DNA of 64,000 nt, taken from positions 620,001-684,000 of the forward strand of contig BDSL01000030.1 of NCBI GenBank assembly GCA_003116995.1. The letters run 5' to 3'. Within the stretch, counting starts at the first letter, position 1; each line of letters starts with the position of its first letter. Positions 12,097-22,439 of this stretch are shown one piece after another. The position numbers and the translations under genes are program-made. This DNA comes from Yamagishiella unicocca (Eukaryota; Chlorophyta; Chlorophyceae; Chlamydomonadales; Volvocaceae). The notes under the pieces are model-generated. The model was not told the DNA's origin and ran no database searches. It saw only the letters and a program-made list of their open reading frames with translations.

Positions 12097-15000
12097 TCAC
12101 TGCTGCCCCCGCCGTCGCCGACACTTACACGCACAATGGTGCTCGTAGCGAGCGGATTAAAGTCCAGGAGGGAGCCGGACAGGGCGCCCTCGCTCCCCTG
12201 CTGGCACCCCAGCCCGGTATCGAAGAAACGGCCGTCCTGTGGGATGCTGGCGCTGACGTCGCAGTGGTCCCTGATGGCTTGGTCCGGAACACCACCGCCA
12301 GCGCTACCTCTGTTGGAGCCCTTCCCGCCAGTGGCGCCGCCACTGCCACCGGCGCAGACGCCACCGCCGTCGTCGTCACCTACTACTTGGAGGGGTGGGA
12401 GGCCAGCAGCCGAGCGGAACACGTCGATCGCCAGACGGTGGAACTGCGACCCAGCGGGTGCTGGTGCCGCACCAGTGGCAATTGTGGCCAGCAGCTCTGG
12501 CGGCGGCAGCAGTGCTGGGTGGCGGTGTGGCTGGGTGAAGGTGTCCTGTGCTGGGGCGCCTGCAGCAGCAGCAGCAGTGGCTGCGGGGCCCATGGGGCTG
12601 TGCGGCCGCGACCTGAGCTCGGACATGTCAGAGGTGGCGCTGAAGCCTATGGCGGCGGGGCACGTAGGGGGAGGGGGAGGGGAGATGTTGGTGTGGGCAC
12701 GACGGCGCCGTGGTTATGAGGGTGGTGGCTGGGAGGTGGTGGTGGTGGGTGCAAGCGGGGAACACAGGGGCCGACTTTGGCGCCACTAGCCGCCTACCAA
12801 GTGTCGCTGTCGACCAGCCCTTTTGCGCGCGTCTGATGGACCACACCGGCCCTGCCAGTACGGCGCAGGCACACGCGTATTAGGTTTTGTTCTACACGCG
12901 CCACTACCTTTCACGGGGACTAAGTGCATCCTTCCTTGCCACGCACCACTCACTTCGCAACACACCAAGCCGCGACAGGTGTGTTTCGTGATCTCTCAAG
13001 ATCTCTTAAGAACTCTCAAGATTTCATTAAATCTCTTAAGATCCCTTTAGATCTCTTTAGATCTCATAAGATCTCATAAGATCTCGTAAGATCTCTAGGT
13101 GCGTATCAGCGGTTTTCCACTCAGCCCCAGCAAACCACGGCCGCCAGACACCACCATCAAGCTCGGAATCATTCGTCCGGTCAGCTCACACACGTCCGGC
13201 CCGTGTCGTGCGGTCGCTGCTGCTCTACCTAATACGTTTCGGGCTGGGATGTACATCCATAAGCCATGTTATCAACCGCCCGGTTACCCCGCCGTTGCTA
13301 CTGGCGCCTGCAAAACACGCACGTTCCCGCACTCACCCTTCCCGCACCCACCCGCCCAGGCGAAATCCGTCACGGAGGTCCCCTCCAGGGAGGAGCTGCA
13401 CCCAGCCAGCGCTTTGCTGGTAGGCGCCCTCTCCAGCTTGCAGGGCACCATGATGCCAGACGCCGCCCAGTCCGTCGTGCGATCCGCCGCCCAGCCATCC
13501 CAGGCCGCATCACCGCCACTGTCAGGGGAGATCAGGCCGCCACTGCGGTACGGCGGTGTAGGCCGCTCCGACGCCGCTGCCGCGCCGATGGTGCCATGCC
13601 GCCCGACGCCCGTTGGAGCTGCCTGAGATGCGCCTGCTGCAGCGTTGGCGGCCAGTCTTGTGTGGCCCGGCAGGCAGGCGGGAGACGCAGCAACCGGGCG
13701 GGGCGGCGGCAGTTCCGGGGGTGAGCTGACCGAGTGGCGACCCAAGGGCCCGCTGCCTAGGTCCGTTGCACCGGCGGCTGCACCAGAGGCGGCCCCCCGT
13801 GCTGTGGCCCCCGATATTGCGGCCAGTGGGGAGCTGTGCAGGTGTAGCGGGGTGCGGCCAGGCAGCGGTGATGAGCCGCACGACTTCGGAACCACTCGAG
13901 GGGCGCAGCGGACAATGGCCGACGCGGTGGGAGTGCTGGTGCCGGCTGCAGAGCCGCCGCCACTGCCGCCGCCACTGCCGGCGAAACCCCACTTCCCATC
14001 CACCGGATGCTCTTGTTTGGCTTCACTCCCGCCGCAGGCCAGCCTATCAGGGTGCTGCTCAAAGTGTGGGTTGCAGATGTGGAAGAACGGCTGCTGCTGC
14101 TGCTGCTGACGCTGAGGCTGCTGGCAGTGGTGCTGGTACTGCTGCTGCCGCCGCTGCTGCCCCTGCCGCTGCTGGTCGGGAGTAAGGGCTGCTTGCTCGC
14201 ACGCGTAGCAACCGTCGGAGGGGCCCTGACCGCGCCCGCCGTCCTTGCCCGGCTCCGGGCCCTCCTGCTGGCAGAGGGAAATGCGGGGTTGGTGGCTCCG
14301 CCGCCGAGCGTCAATGTAGAGCTCCTCGGATCGCGACCGCAGACGCGCACCGCCCGCTGGCTGATGGCCGCGGCTGTGGCGCCCGCCGCTGTGGGTGGTG
14401 GCTGTAGCTGCCATCCACGGCGAGTGACTGGAGGCGGTGTCCCCCCAGCAGCTACTGCGGCCTCCGGGCAGGCGGGACACCATGTAGAGCTCCTCGGCGT
14501 GGGGCTCCTCGAGGAGCTGACGTGGCCAGGGCAGCGCCAGAAGGGCCTCCTGCAGCTGGAGGGAGAACTCCAGTGCGGCGCCGGGGGAGCTGGGGGCGTG
14601 CGGGGGCGGCGGTGGGGGCCGGTGGGGGCATGATGGGGCATGATTGAGGGAAGCGCAGGTGTCAACAGGGAAAGGGACGGGAGGGGGAAGGGGCGGGAGG
14701 GGAAACGGAGGGGAGGGAAAAGCGCGAAAGGAAAGCAAAGCACAGCTGAAAGCCTTCCCCCTTTTGCGCTGTCTGGTGCACGAACAATAGCGAAAGGCTG
14801 GGTCAGGATGGGTATGAGCGAGTTTGTCATAGCTGGAATCGTGGTCTGTCCGACCGAAATGAATCCGGTGGCGGCTGCCCGGCGCCCCCCAACGTCCCCC
14901 GAACGCACCTGAAGGCGCAAATGAAGGCGTCGCCCTCAGTGGCGGACTCGTAGCTGGGGGGGAGGCAGAGAGCCAGCCGGGGGCCATCAGGGGGTTTGGA

Positions 15001-18000
15001 GGCAGTGCGCAGTGCGAGGAATAAAGGCGGGCGACGGGATGACATCATCCGGTCACGAACAAGGGCACGCAGCTCTGCACGTCTCAGGTTGCAGCACGTA
15101 GCAGCAGTCAGGTAGGCACGGCGGCAGCTCCCTCCTCGACCCGCTCATCCGCCCCTGGCGCACCCAGCACTCCCCCCCACCCACCCGCTGTGCAGCACCA
15201 GCAGGTTCCTGAAGGCTATGGCGTGCATGCGCATGCTCTGGTCCATCACCACCGCCGGGAGGTCCTCCCAGAGCGAGGTGGAGCCCTGAGGCGCAGCGGG
15301 GAGCAGGCGGGGGGGAAAGGGGGGGCCTGGGGTTTGGCAATCTGGGCCTTCATTTCGTGCCAGTGCGAGCAGGCGACCGGGCTTCCGCTCCTGCCCCACC
15401 CCCTTCCACGTACGGCACCCACCTCGATGTCGCTGAGCAGGAGGGTCAGGTCCAGGGAGGGCTCCGGCGGCTCCACGCTGCCCCGCCACACGACCCGGGC
15501 GTCCCAGCCGCTGCGAACGCACCGCGACAGCAGCTCGCTCAGCGGCACCAGCAAGGCAAGGGTCGCGAAGCCGCCCGCGATCACCACCGCGGCCAGAGCC
15601 CACCCCGCGAGACCGCCGCGGCGCCTGTCATCGGGGAGCTGAGGCTCTACGCCTCCGGGTATCTGAAGGACAGGATTGGGGGCGGATGAGGCGGGGAGGT
15701 CGGGCGAGGTCGGGCGGGGAAAGGGAGACAGTATCGGCGTCTGCGGTGCGCTCGTTCGCTGGTTTCGGGGCGGGGCCGCCTTCATTTGCAGCAACGAACC
15801 CAACAACTAACCCGCGACCCCATTTACGGGCCGTCGCCCCTCCCCCTTTCCACCGACGTCGCGCCGCAGCATATGAGTCCTACGCGTGCCAATGTACCCC
15901 TCGGAGCAGCGACCCCTCGGAGCAGCGACGCCTCGGAGCAGCGACCCCTCGGAGCAGCGACCCCTCGGAGCAGCGACCCCTCGGAGCAGCGGCCGCGCAA
16001 GCAAGGGCTTCTTCCGTGGCACCTCCCGCTCTCCACCGAGGGCGTCGTGTTGAGAGAGGACGTCGTGTTTGGGGAACCAACAACACTGCATCTATCGCCC
16101 CGTATCGTGATGCCTTGCGTCCAATCACGCCTCCCTTTTCCCCCGCGCTCACTCACCCAGAACGCGGCCGGTGCTTCCGGCAGCCTCGACCAAGTGCGCA
16201 GACTGCGGATGTAGGCAACCAGGTTGGCGGCGGCGGTGTCGGGGTCGGGGGCGAAGGCGGACGTGATGGAGGCGGCGGCCGCCCGCATGAGCGAGCTAGC
16301 CTCAAGCTCACTGACAGCCGCCACCCCGACTCCCCTTCCTCCTCCCGCCGCCGCCGCAGCCATGTACTTCGCCGCCAGCGACCTCAGAGCCCCCAGGTAC
16401 GACGACGCCCCGGGCACGGAGAGCGGCAGGGCGAAGTTTCGGAGCGCCATAACGCTGCCGTACGCGGCCAGAGTGGCGGCCGCATCGTCGCGATTGTAGC
16501 CCGCAGCGACCCATGGGTCGACGGCCAGGTGGGAGTACCTGAACGGGTCGGCGCCTGCGGGGCCGGGGACAGTGTACGACATTAGTACGACAAACGGTGT
16601 GCGGCACAAGTCGCCAGGCCCACGTACAGGCGCAATGCGCAATCCATGCCAGTCAGTGACCAGCTGCCTGCACCGCTTCGGGGTGACACGTCACTGGGCA
16701 TTACGTCACCCCCCCCCATGTGCGCGCCCACCTGACGCTGGGTCCAACACGTCCCTCATCGCCTCTGCTGCCCCCAGCTGTGACGAGAAGAGCGCGTACG
16801 TCCGCAGCTGCCGCTCCACCTGCACCGGCCCCGCAGCCACCACCGCGGCGGCCGTCACCCATACGAACTGCGCGCGGTTGACCAGCCGCTCCGAAAACCT
16901 GGAGGCCGGCCCGGCGGTGGGCTCGTCACAGCCGGGTGCGCCAGCCGGGAGGCAGTTGGCGGAGTCGGCGGCTGCAGAGGGGCCAACACCGTCGGCCGGT
17001 GTCAGCGGCTCCGCGAAGGGGCAGCTGCGGTGCTCGCAGGGCAGCAGCACATCGAAAGGGAGGTGCCAGGTCTGGGCGCTGCCGGGCAGCGGCGACGCGC
17101 CCAGGCTGCCGTACAGCGGCGGCGGCGACGTCGCGGCCGCTGAGCTCGCCGCCAAGGCCTTGAGCACGGACAGCCCCGGGGCAATCGCGAAGGCACAGCG
17201 CCCCCCCATGAAGAGCTCCAAGTCGGTGGGTGCTGCGCTGGCGCCGTCACCGCCGCTGCCAGTGCCGGTCTGGGCGGGTCCCCGGGTGGCAGCTGGCTCG
17301 CAGCCCGCCTCCGCCGCCTCCGCCTGCCGCTGCGGCCCCAGTGCGCTGAGCGCCGCCGTGAGCTCCAGCGCCTGGCGCATGGCGGCGCCGTGCAGCCAGG
17401 GCCTCAGGTCGCTGCTCTGTGAGAACCATACGCCCTGCCGCGGCCCCATGGTCTGGACCAGCGAGGCCCACACGTCCATCAGCAGGGGCAGCAGGTCGGG
17501 GGCGCAGCCTGGGCGCTGCGGTTTCGGAGACTGTACGACGCAAACGCCGAAGTCCGGCCTGCCGTCGCCGTTGAGGTCCTGCATTGCGGGTTTGGGTTTC
17601 AGGATTGTCCGATTTCGAGGGCGCCCTAGGTAAGGGAGGGAACTGAGGAGGGAGCTAGGCGGGTGGAGTCGTATGGAGCGAATGAGCCGTATGCGGCAAC
17701 GGACAACAAGCAACGCAGGAGACCCCAGCCGACCTACCTGGCCATGCATCCGCGACGCCGCCGCCAGCAGCTGCTGCCACGTGCGCGGCGTCGTCACACC
17801 GTACGACACGAGCACGTCCCGATTGTAGTACAGCAGCTGCGCACTAATGCCCAGCGGCAGCGCTGGCGCCTTGCCGCCCATGCGGTACAGACTGTACTCG
17901 TACGGCGGCAGCAGGTCGCTCCATTGTACGGCGGAGTCGCTGCGTACGATGCTCGTCAGGTCCAGCCCCATCCTGGCGTTGAACACCGCGCCAACTTCCT

Positions 18001-19554
18001 CGCCGCTGATCACCAAGCCGTCCGGCGACACAGGCTGCAGCGGCTGTGGCGGCTGCTGCGGCTGCTGCAGAGCGGCTGTTGCTGGCGAATTCGGATCCGC
18101 CGGCGCTCGTTGCAGCAGCCTGCGCCTCTTACCGACTCCGCCGTCCCAGCCATTGCCCCGATCCTCGTCCTCATCGAACAACCCGTCGTACTCGGTTCTC
18201 CCGGCGTCGTAGTACGCCGCCTGGGGCAGTCATGAGGACATCGGGGGTGGTGGCAAAGACAGCGGCAGCTTTCCGGCGGTGTCTAGGGCAGAACGTACTT
18301 GAATTAAGACCTAAATTAGCTTCTCAGACCTAAAACTTGTCACTGACGAGGAGCCGCCAGGAAGGCCAGCCGACCCTCCTCCGGGACCCTCCCCCTGCAG
18401 CCCGCATGCCCACTGCCCGCCAACCCCACCGCCCGCCAACCCCCCTAGCTTAGTTCGTCCCGCCACGTGTTCATCCCGGAGACCCGGAAACCTCCGGTCA
18501 CCGCGCACCTACCAGGACGTACGACACGAACAGGGGATTGGAGGGGACGGCCCACCCTGGAGCGATCGTGAGGTTCAGGGGCCACTGCGTGGCGCTGGTG
18601 CCCTGCTGGCCGCCGCTACCGCCGCCGGGCGTCGTTGCGGCCTCCGCCCCCACCAGGTGCTGCTGGGCCCAAGCCGCGGGGGCACCTGCGCTGGAATGAA
18701 TGAGCAACGGCTGCACGCAGGAGCAGGCAGGGCGGGCCGGGGACCAGACCGGGAACGGGGTCTGCTTTGGTGCGGCTCGCTGGGGGGCTGCGTGTGCTCG
18801 GTGGCGGGACTGAGAGCTGCAAGGTCGCGGGCGATGTGGCATCAACCGGCGGAGCTGCCGCACCTCTTAGGCTGCCGCGCCCGGTGGCATGGCCGGTGCT
18901 GCACGCAACAAGTGCAGCGCTGTGCAGTGCGTGCAGCACCGCCGCGGCTTGGCGTCTGGCCAGGTGGCTGGATGGCACCTACTCACACGGCTGCTGCCCA
19001 AAGAAATACCGCACATGAGCGCCGAGGCATCCGCGCGTCAAGGCCCGCTGCCTCACGCCGCGCTCCTGCTCTCTCCCCCCCGGCCAGGCATGACACGTGC
19101 ACTGGGCTCGCACCTGGTCATCAGCCGCAGCGCTGCCAGCCGCACAGCCGGCCACGATGGCCGCCGCGGCCAAGCGGCCGCCACAGCCCCCGGCAGCAGC
19201 CCCGCTGCGAGGAGGGCGGCACGGCAGGCGGCAAGCAGCAGCAGTGGGATGTCAGCCGCCCGGCACCGGCGTTTTGTGGAGTTCAACATTTCCAGAATTC
19301 TTCTTCCCGTGAGGGTACCGCAGGGGCACCCTGCGGCGGGGTGGCGGGGTCGCTTACCTCATCATTGCGCATTGCGCCAGCGCCTGTGGGACGCCGTCAC
19401 CTCTGAACGACGAGTTCTGTGGTAATGCTGGCGATATCCGTAGCAGAATGACCATCAAAAGGATCGCGACTGCCAGGCGATGCGGAAAACGCTGGGGCAC
19501 GCAAGCCCCATTGCCAACGTCGCTGTTCCGAATGCGCCAATAAAAGCTCTCCAT
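4014..19554 (-). CDS. Receptor-type class III adenylate/guanylate cyclase with solute-binding ectodomain
   Basis: Exons (5' to 3'): 19554-19358, 19302-19114, 18967-18864, 18685-18513, 18220-17738, 17578-16732, 16554-16157, 15662-15423, 15285-15185, 14953-14909, 14589-13352, 12646-11861, 11385-10861, 10590-10305, 9871-6607, 6282-6190, 5726-4014; about 3,560 aa. After an N-terminal hydrophobic segment comes a family-1 solute-binding-like ectodomain (about 165-790; LPLGISAQLLYYNRD, TWQQLLAAA, and a calcium-loop-like DLNGDGRPD at 383). A membrane helix follows at about 815-837. Cyclase domain 1 starts at 862 (LLLSDIE/GSTSLWEDLP, YESATEGDAF, VYRGLRLRLGIH) and domain 2 at about 1776 (QGSTVLAAWN, VYRGLRLKGAVDVG, GRLLYRGRPADK). 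It should sense an extracellular ligand and signal by cAMP or cGMP, but catalytic residues are altered in both domains. Long Ala, Gln, His and Gly runs separate the domains. Exon phases agree throughout. The first three exons are tentative: the frame is open upstream to an ATG at 20043, so the start may lie further 5'. Confidence 0.88.
4030..4200 (-). repeat. Right arm of inverted duplication (coding, cyclase terminal exon)
   Basis: This is the reverse complement of bases 1-171 with three mismatches and encodes the last cyclase residues before the stop at 4014. The copies diverge abruptly just before the stop codons, so the two proteins end differently (LEVGGGA here, LEVGA in the other copy). 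Confidence 0.95.
12991..13096. repeat. AGATCTCTTAAG-type degenerate tandem repeat in a cyclase intron
   Basis: About ten imperfect 10-16 bp units built on AAGATCTC lie in the intron between exons 14589-13352 and 12646-11861. The stretch is AT-rich against its surroundings. It has no coding role. Confidence 0.85.
15901..15996. repeat. Six 16-bp units (TCGGAGCAGCGACCCC) in a cyclase intron
   Basis: Six near-perfect head-to-tail copies of a 16-bp unit lie in the intron between exons 16554-16157 and 15662-15423. Sixteen is not a multiple of three, so the repeat stays open in several frames and makes spurious reading frames. Confidence 0.9.
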
Positions 19555-20931
19555 GGTCACCACCGGCGTTGAATCTGCGCCGATTTGGTTGATGGTGTAA
19601 GTTTGTAAAAGAAACTGCTGCAATGCTGCACGTATTTGCCCGTCAGTTGCGCGCGAAGCTCGCGAGGTGCAGTGGCCCAAACTTCCCCCCCCACTCACCG
19701 CTGACGACGCCACATTCATCATGGGGTTGCAGCTCAAAGCTTCAGTCGAGCTTCCTCGCGGATCTGCGCGAATGCCTCCCTGAGTAGTCGTCGCCGAGAG
19801 GCGAAAGAAGAGCGCAACGGCTCCCTCTAGACAGGGCGTGTAAAATGGTGCGGACAAATCAAATAAAAAACCACCTTCACAATAATCAATGCCTACTAGC
19901 CGTCGACTCCGGGTGCGGGGATCCCGCGCCGCCCAGGGCTGCCCCGCGTTCCGCGCAAACCGCCTTACACGGAGGTTGCTTTGCGTTCGTTTAACAACGC
20001 TAGTTAGAAAGCCGCCTTTCGTGGGATCGAAAATCTGTGACATATACGATGCTTCTTCCTGGGCTCAAATTGCATATTCTCCTCGTGGGCTATGTCCGTG
20101 ACCGTACGTCCGCTCGCGACGCGCGGCAGCAGGGCGAATTGACCTCAAAGCAATGCCATAAGAATAAGAATATTGTCTGGAGTGTTCCAGTAAAGCCTCA
20201 TGCGTCTCATAGAGGCACAGGAAAAGACAATAGTGTTTAAGTCGGACTCAACCGTCTACGACGGATATTACAACGAGGCCGGAGGACTTCATGACATTAA
20301 TAATGTTACTTCATGAATCTGAGCACGCTATGGCATCAAGTTCATACAGCTATCGGTCGAACGATGAAACGTTCATCGACACTTGCCGTGCAAGCTTTTG
20401 TCAGGTTATGGCGTATGCCCTACCTGGTAAATAATTAGGCTGTGTATGAAATATAACATTACAGCTTTATGGTCATGCACAGCGCCGCGAAGGATGTCCG
20501 AATCTCAGCCGTTTCAGCCTACAACACAGATTATGCTACGATAGCCAGCCTCAGGTGATCCTCATTCTTTGCTGCTCAAATACACTCCCTAACAATGCTT
20601 ATCTGCCTGCACGATTTTTGCGCGCCACATATCTGACACGTCACACATATTCGCAACGCCAAGTTGGACTACGCGTCCTGGGAACTAAAGGACGTTTTTG
20701 GCGAAGCAAGGCCAACCAAAAGCCAAAATTGCAAGGACATGTGCGTCAGTCAAGTCCGCAAAGGCCTACAGAGCTCACCCCGCTATGCCCCGCGCCCGCC
20801 CCGGCATGTTCCAGTCTGCTATAGTCGAGGTGTACGGTTGTTCATGCCAACCTAAAAAGCGCCTGAAATTACCAATACCAACACATGCCGTACAACCAAG
20901 ATGGCCGACCGAAACTGACACAGCTCGGTCA

Positions 20932-20975
<44 letters not shown>

Positions 20976-22229
20976 CCTGCCTAAAAAGTGTGGGTGCGGT
21001 GGATACGGCGGCGCCGGCCCCCAACTGTGCTCGCCACGAGCACACCACTTCGGGGCTTGCCCAGTGGCGCAGGCAGTAGTACAGCAGATCACAACACACG
21101 TTCACGGACCCATGAATTGGACACACGTGTGGCTTGCAGAAGCGCCGCCAGGCGTGCAGCAGTGCGTGTGGGATGTCGTCAGCCTTGCAGCGCTGTCAGC
21201 CATGCAGCGCGCGGGTGGGGCTGCTCGCTGCCAGCCGTCATGCCCCAGCCCGTGACGCAGGCGTGGAGTCAGGGACTCACGCCCCAATCGAGGTGGCAAA
21301 GGCGCGGGCAGTGCTGGAATGCTGGCGGCAACTACAGGACTTTGCGGAATTGGGGTTGCTACGAAGCAGGTGGGAGGGGTTGGGCATCGACCACCCCGTC
21401 CTAGCTAGCAGTGCGTGCAATGCGTGCACGCCGTGGGACCGGACGCAGAGGGGGAAGGGGGGGAATAATAAATAGGACGGGAGCTCGGGATAGGGCCGAG
21501 CCGGGAAAACGGGTCGGGGGAAGGGCGTGGGGTCGTAAGGGAGGGGAGGAGGGAGCGGGAAGCAGCCGTTTTGATCCTACGCAGGCGAGGGTGGCCATGC
21601 CCCTTTGGTGACAGTGGCGCAGCAGCGGTGTGAGCAACGTACTGGCACCACCTCCGCCTCAGCAGTGAGTGCAGCTGCCTTCGCGCCCAAGCAAAATAGA
21701 CACAACTCATCCCAATCGAACACGGCGCCCCAGCGATTAGGGCCCTTCCCCGGAGTCCTCAGGACGCGATGACGCACCCAGGCTGAAGCCGCAGGAGCGC
21801 AGCCCCGGTGCACGGAGTAGTGCGTTCCCAGGCGCTTATGACAGCTTCACGTATGGCGGCAACTCGAATGCCCAAAACCCTTTATCCACGGGCTTTCTTT
21901 GCCGCTGCCGGCGAGAATGTGGAGCATAATTTGTGTCGCGCAAGTTGCGCTGCTTCGACGTGAGCTTTGACACCACGTTTGCTCATTGGTAGGAAGGCGA
22001 TATTCATGCAACGGTAGGCCCGAGGCGGGCGAAATGCGCTGTGTGTGAGCCCGCCTCCGACTTCGTCAGCCTCCGACCCCGCCAGCCCCCGCCGCTTGTG
22101 CAAGTGTTGGCGACCCCTGTGTGCGGTCCTCATCGTGAGGCCAACCTCTGCACTGGCCGCAGCCACATGGCTACACCTCCAGTGCACCCGGTGGGGCTCC
22201 AAAGATGTTCGGGACATGAGCTGCAGGTG
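19555..22229. other. Intergenic region upstream of the cyclase; no gene recognised
   Basis: About 2.7 kb between the cyclase start and the RimM 3' end. It is relatively AT-rich from about 19,860 to 20,700 and should contain the cyclase promoter and 5' leader. It also holds a (CA)n microsatellite at 20933-20971. Short frames at 20698-21475 (+) and 21882-22217 (-) have no recognisable domain and no clear splice context. A GGTGAGT near 19,700 on the minus strand could be the donor of a leader intron. Confidence 0.45.
20933..20971. repeat. (CA)n microsatellite
   Basis: About 19 uninterrupted CA dinucleotides in intergenic DNA. Dinucleotide runs of this kind are common in volvocine genomes. Confidence 0.98.
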
Positions 22230-22234
22230 TTACA
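22230..22234 (-). terminator. Candidate polyadenylation signal (TGTAA) for the RimM gene
   Basis: The plus strand reads TTACA here, which is TGTAA on the minus strand, about 206 bases past the RimM stop codon. TGTAA is the usual poly(A) signal of volvocine nuclear genes. The assignment rests on motif and distance only. Confidence 0.5.
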
Positions 22235-22439
22235 GCTACCGATGACACGCAGTTACCGTGGGGCCTGCTGCTACACACCCGCAACAACCTGCGACAATTT
22301 GACGCCCCCCCGGGGCGATGTAGCCCGGCGCTGCGAAAACCAACGTGTCTAGCCACGAGCCTAGAATCGTATTGCCAGCCGCATCACCTCACGAGCGCCC
22401 AGACACACACCCTCGCCACCGCCACCCGCACCGCCACCG

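Noticed and set aside
12991..13096. Repeated AAGATCTC units as a possible regulatory array
   Set aside because: The tract lies in a cyclase intron whose flanking exons join in phase. It looks like an ordinary degenerate minisatellite.
20698..21475. Several + strand frames of 100-185 codons around the (CA)n repeat
   Set aside because: No domain similarity, no consistent splice sites, and the longest frame reads through the CA repeat as Thr/His. Not supported as coding.
21882..22217. A minus-strand frame of 111 codons ending in AAAKKARG, just past the RimM stop
   Set aside because: It ends with a plausible basic tail but has no recognisable domain or upstream exon, and it lies around the likely RimM poly(A) signal. 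It is more likely 3' flank than a gene.
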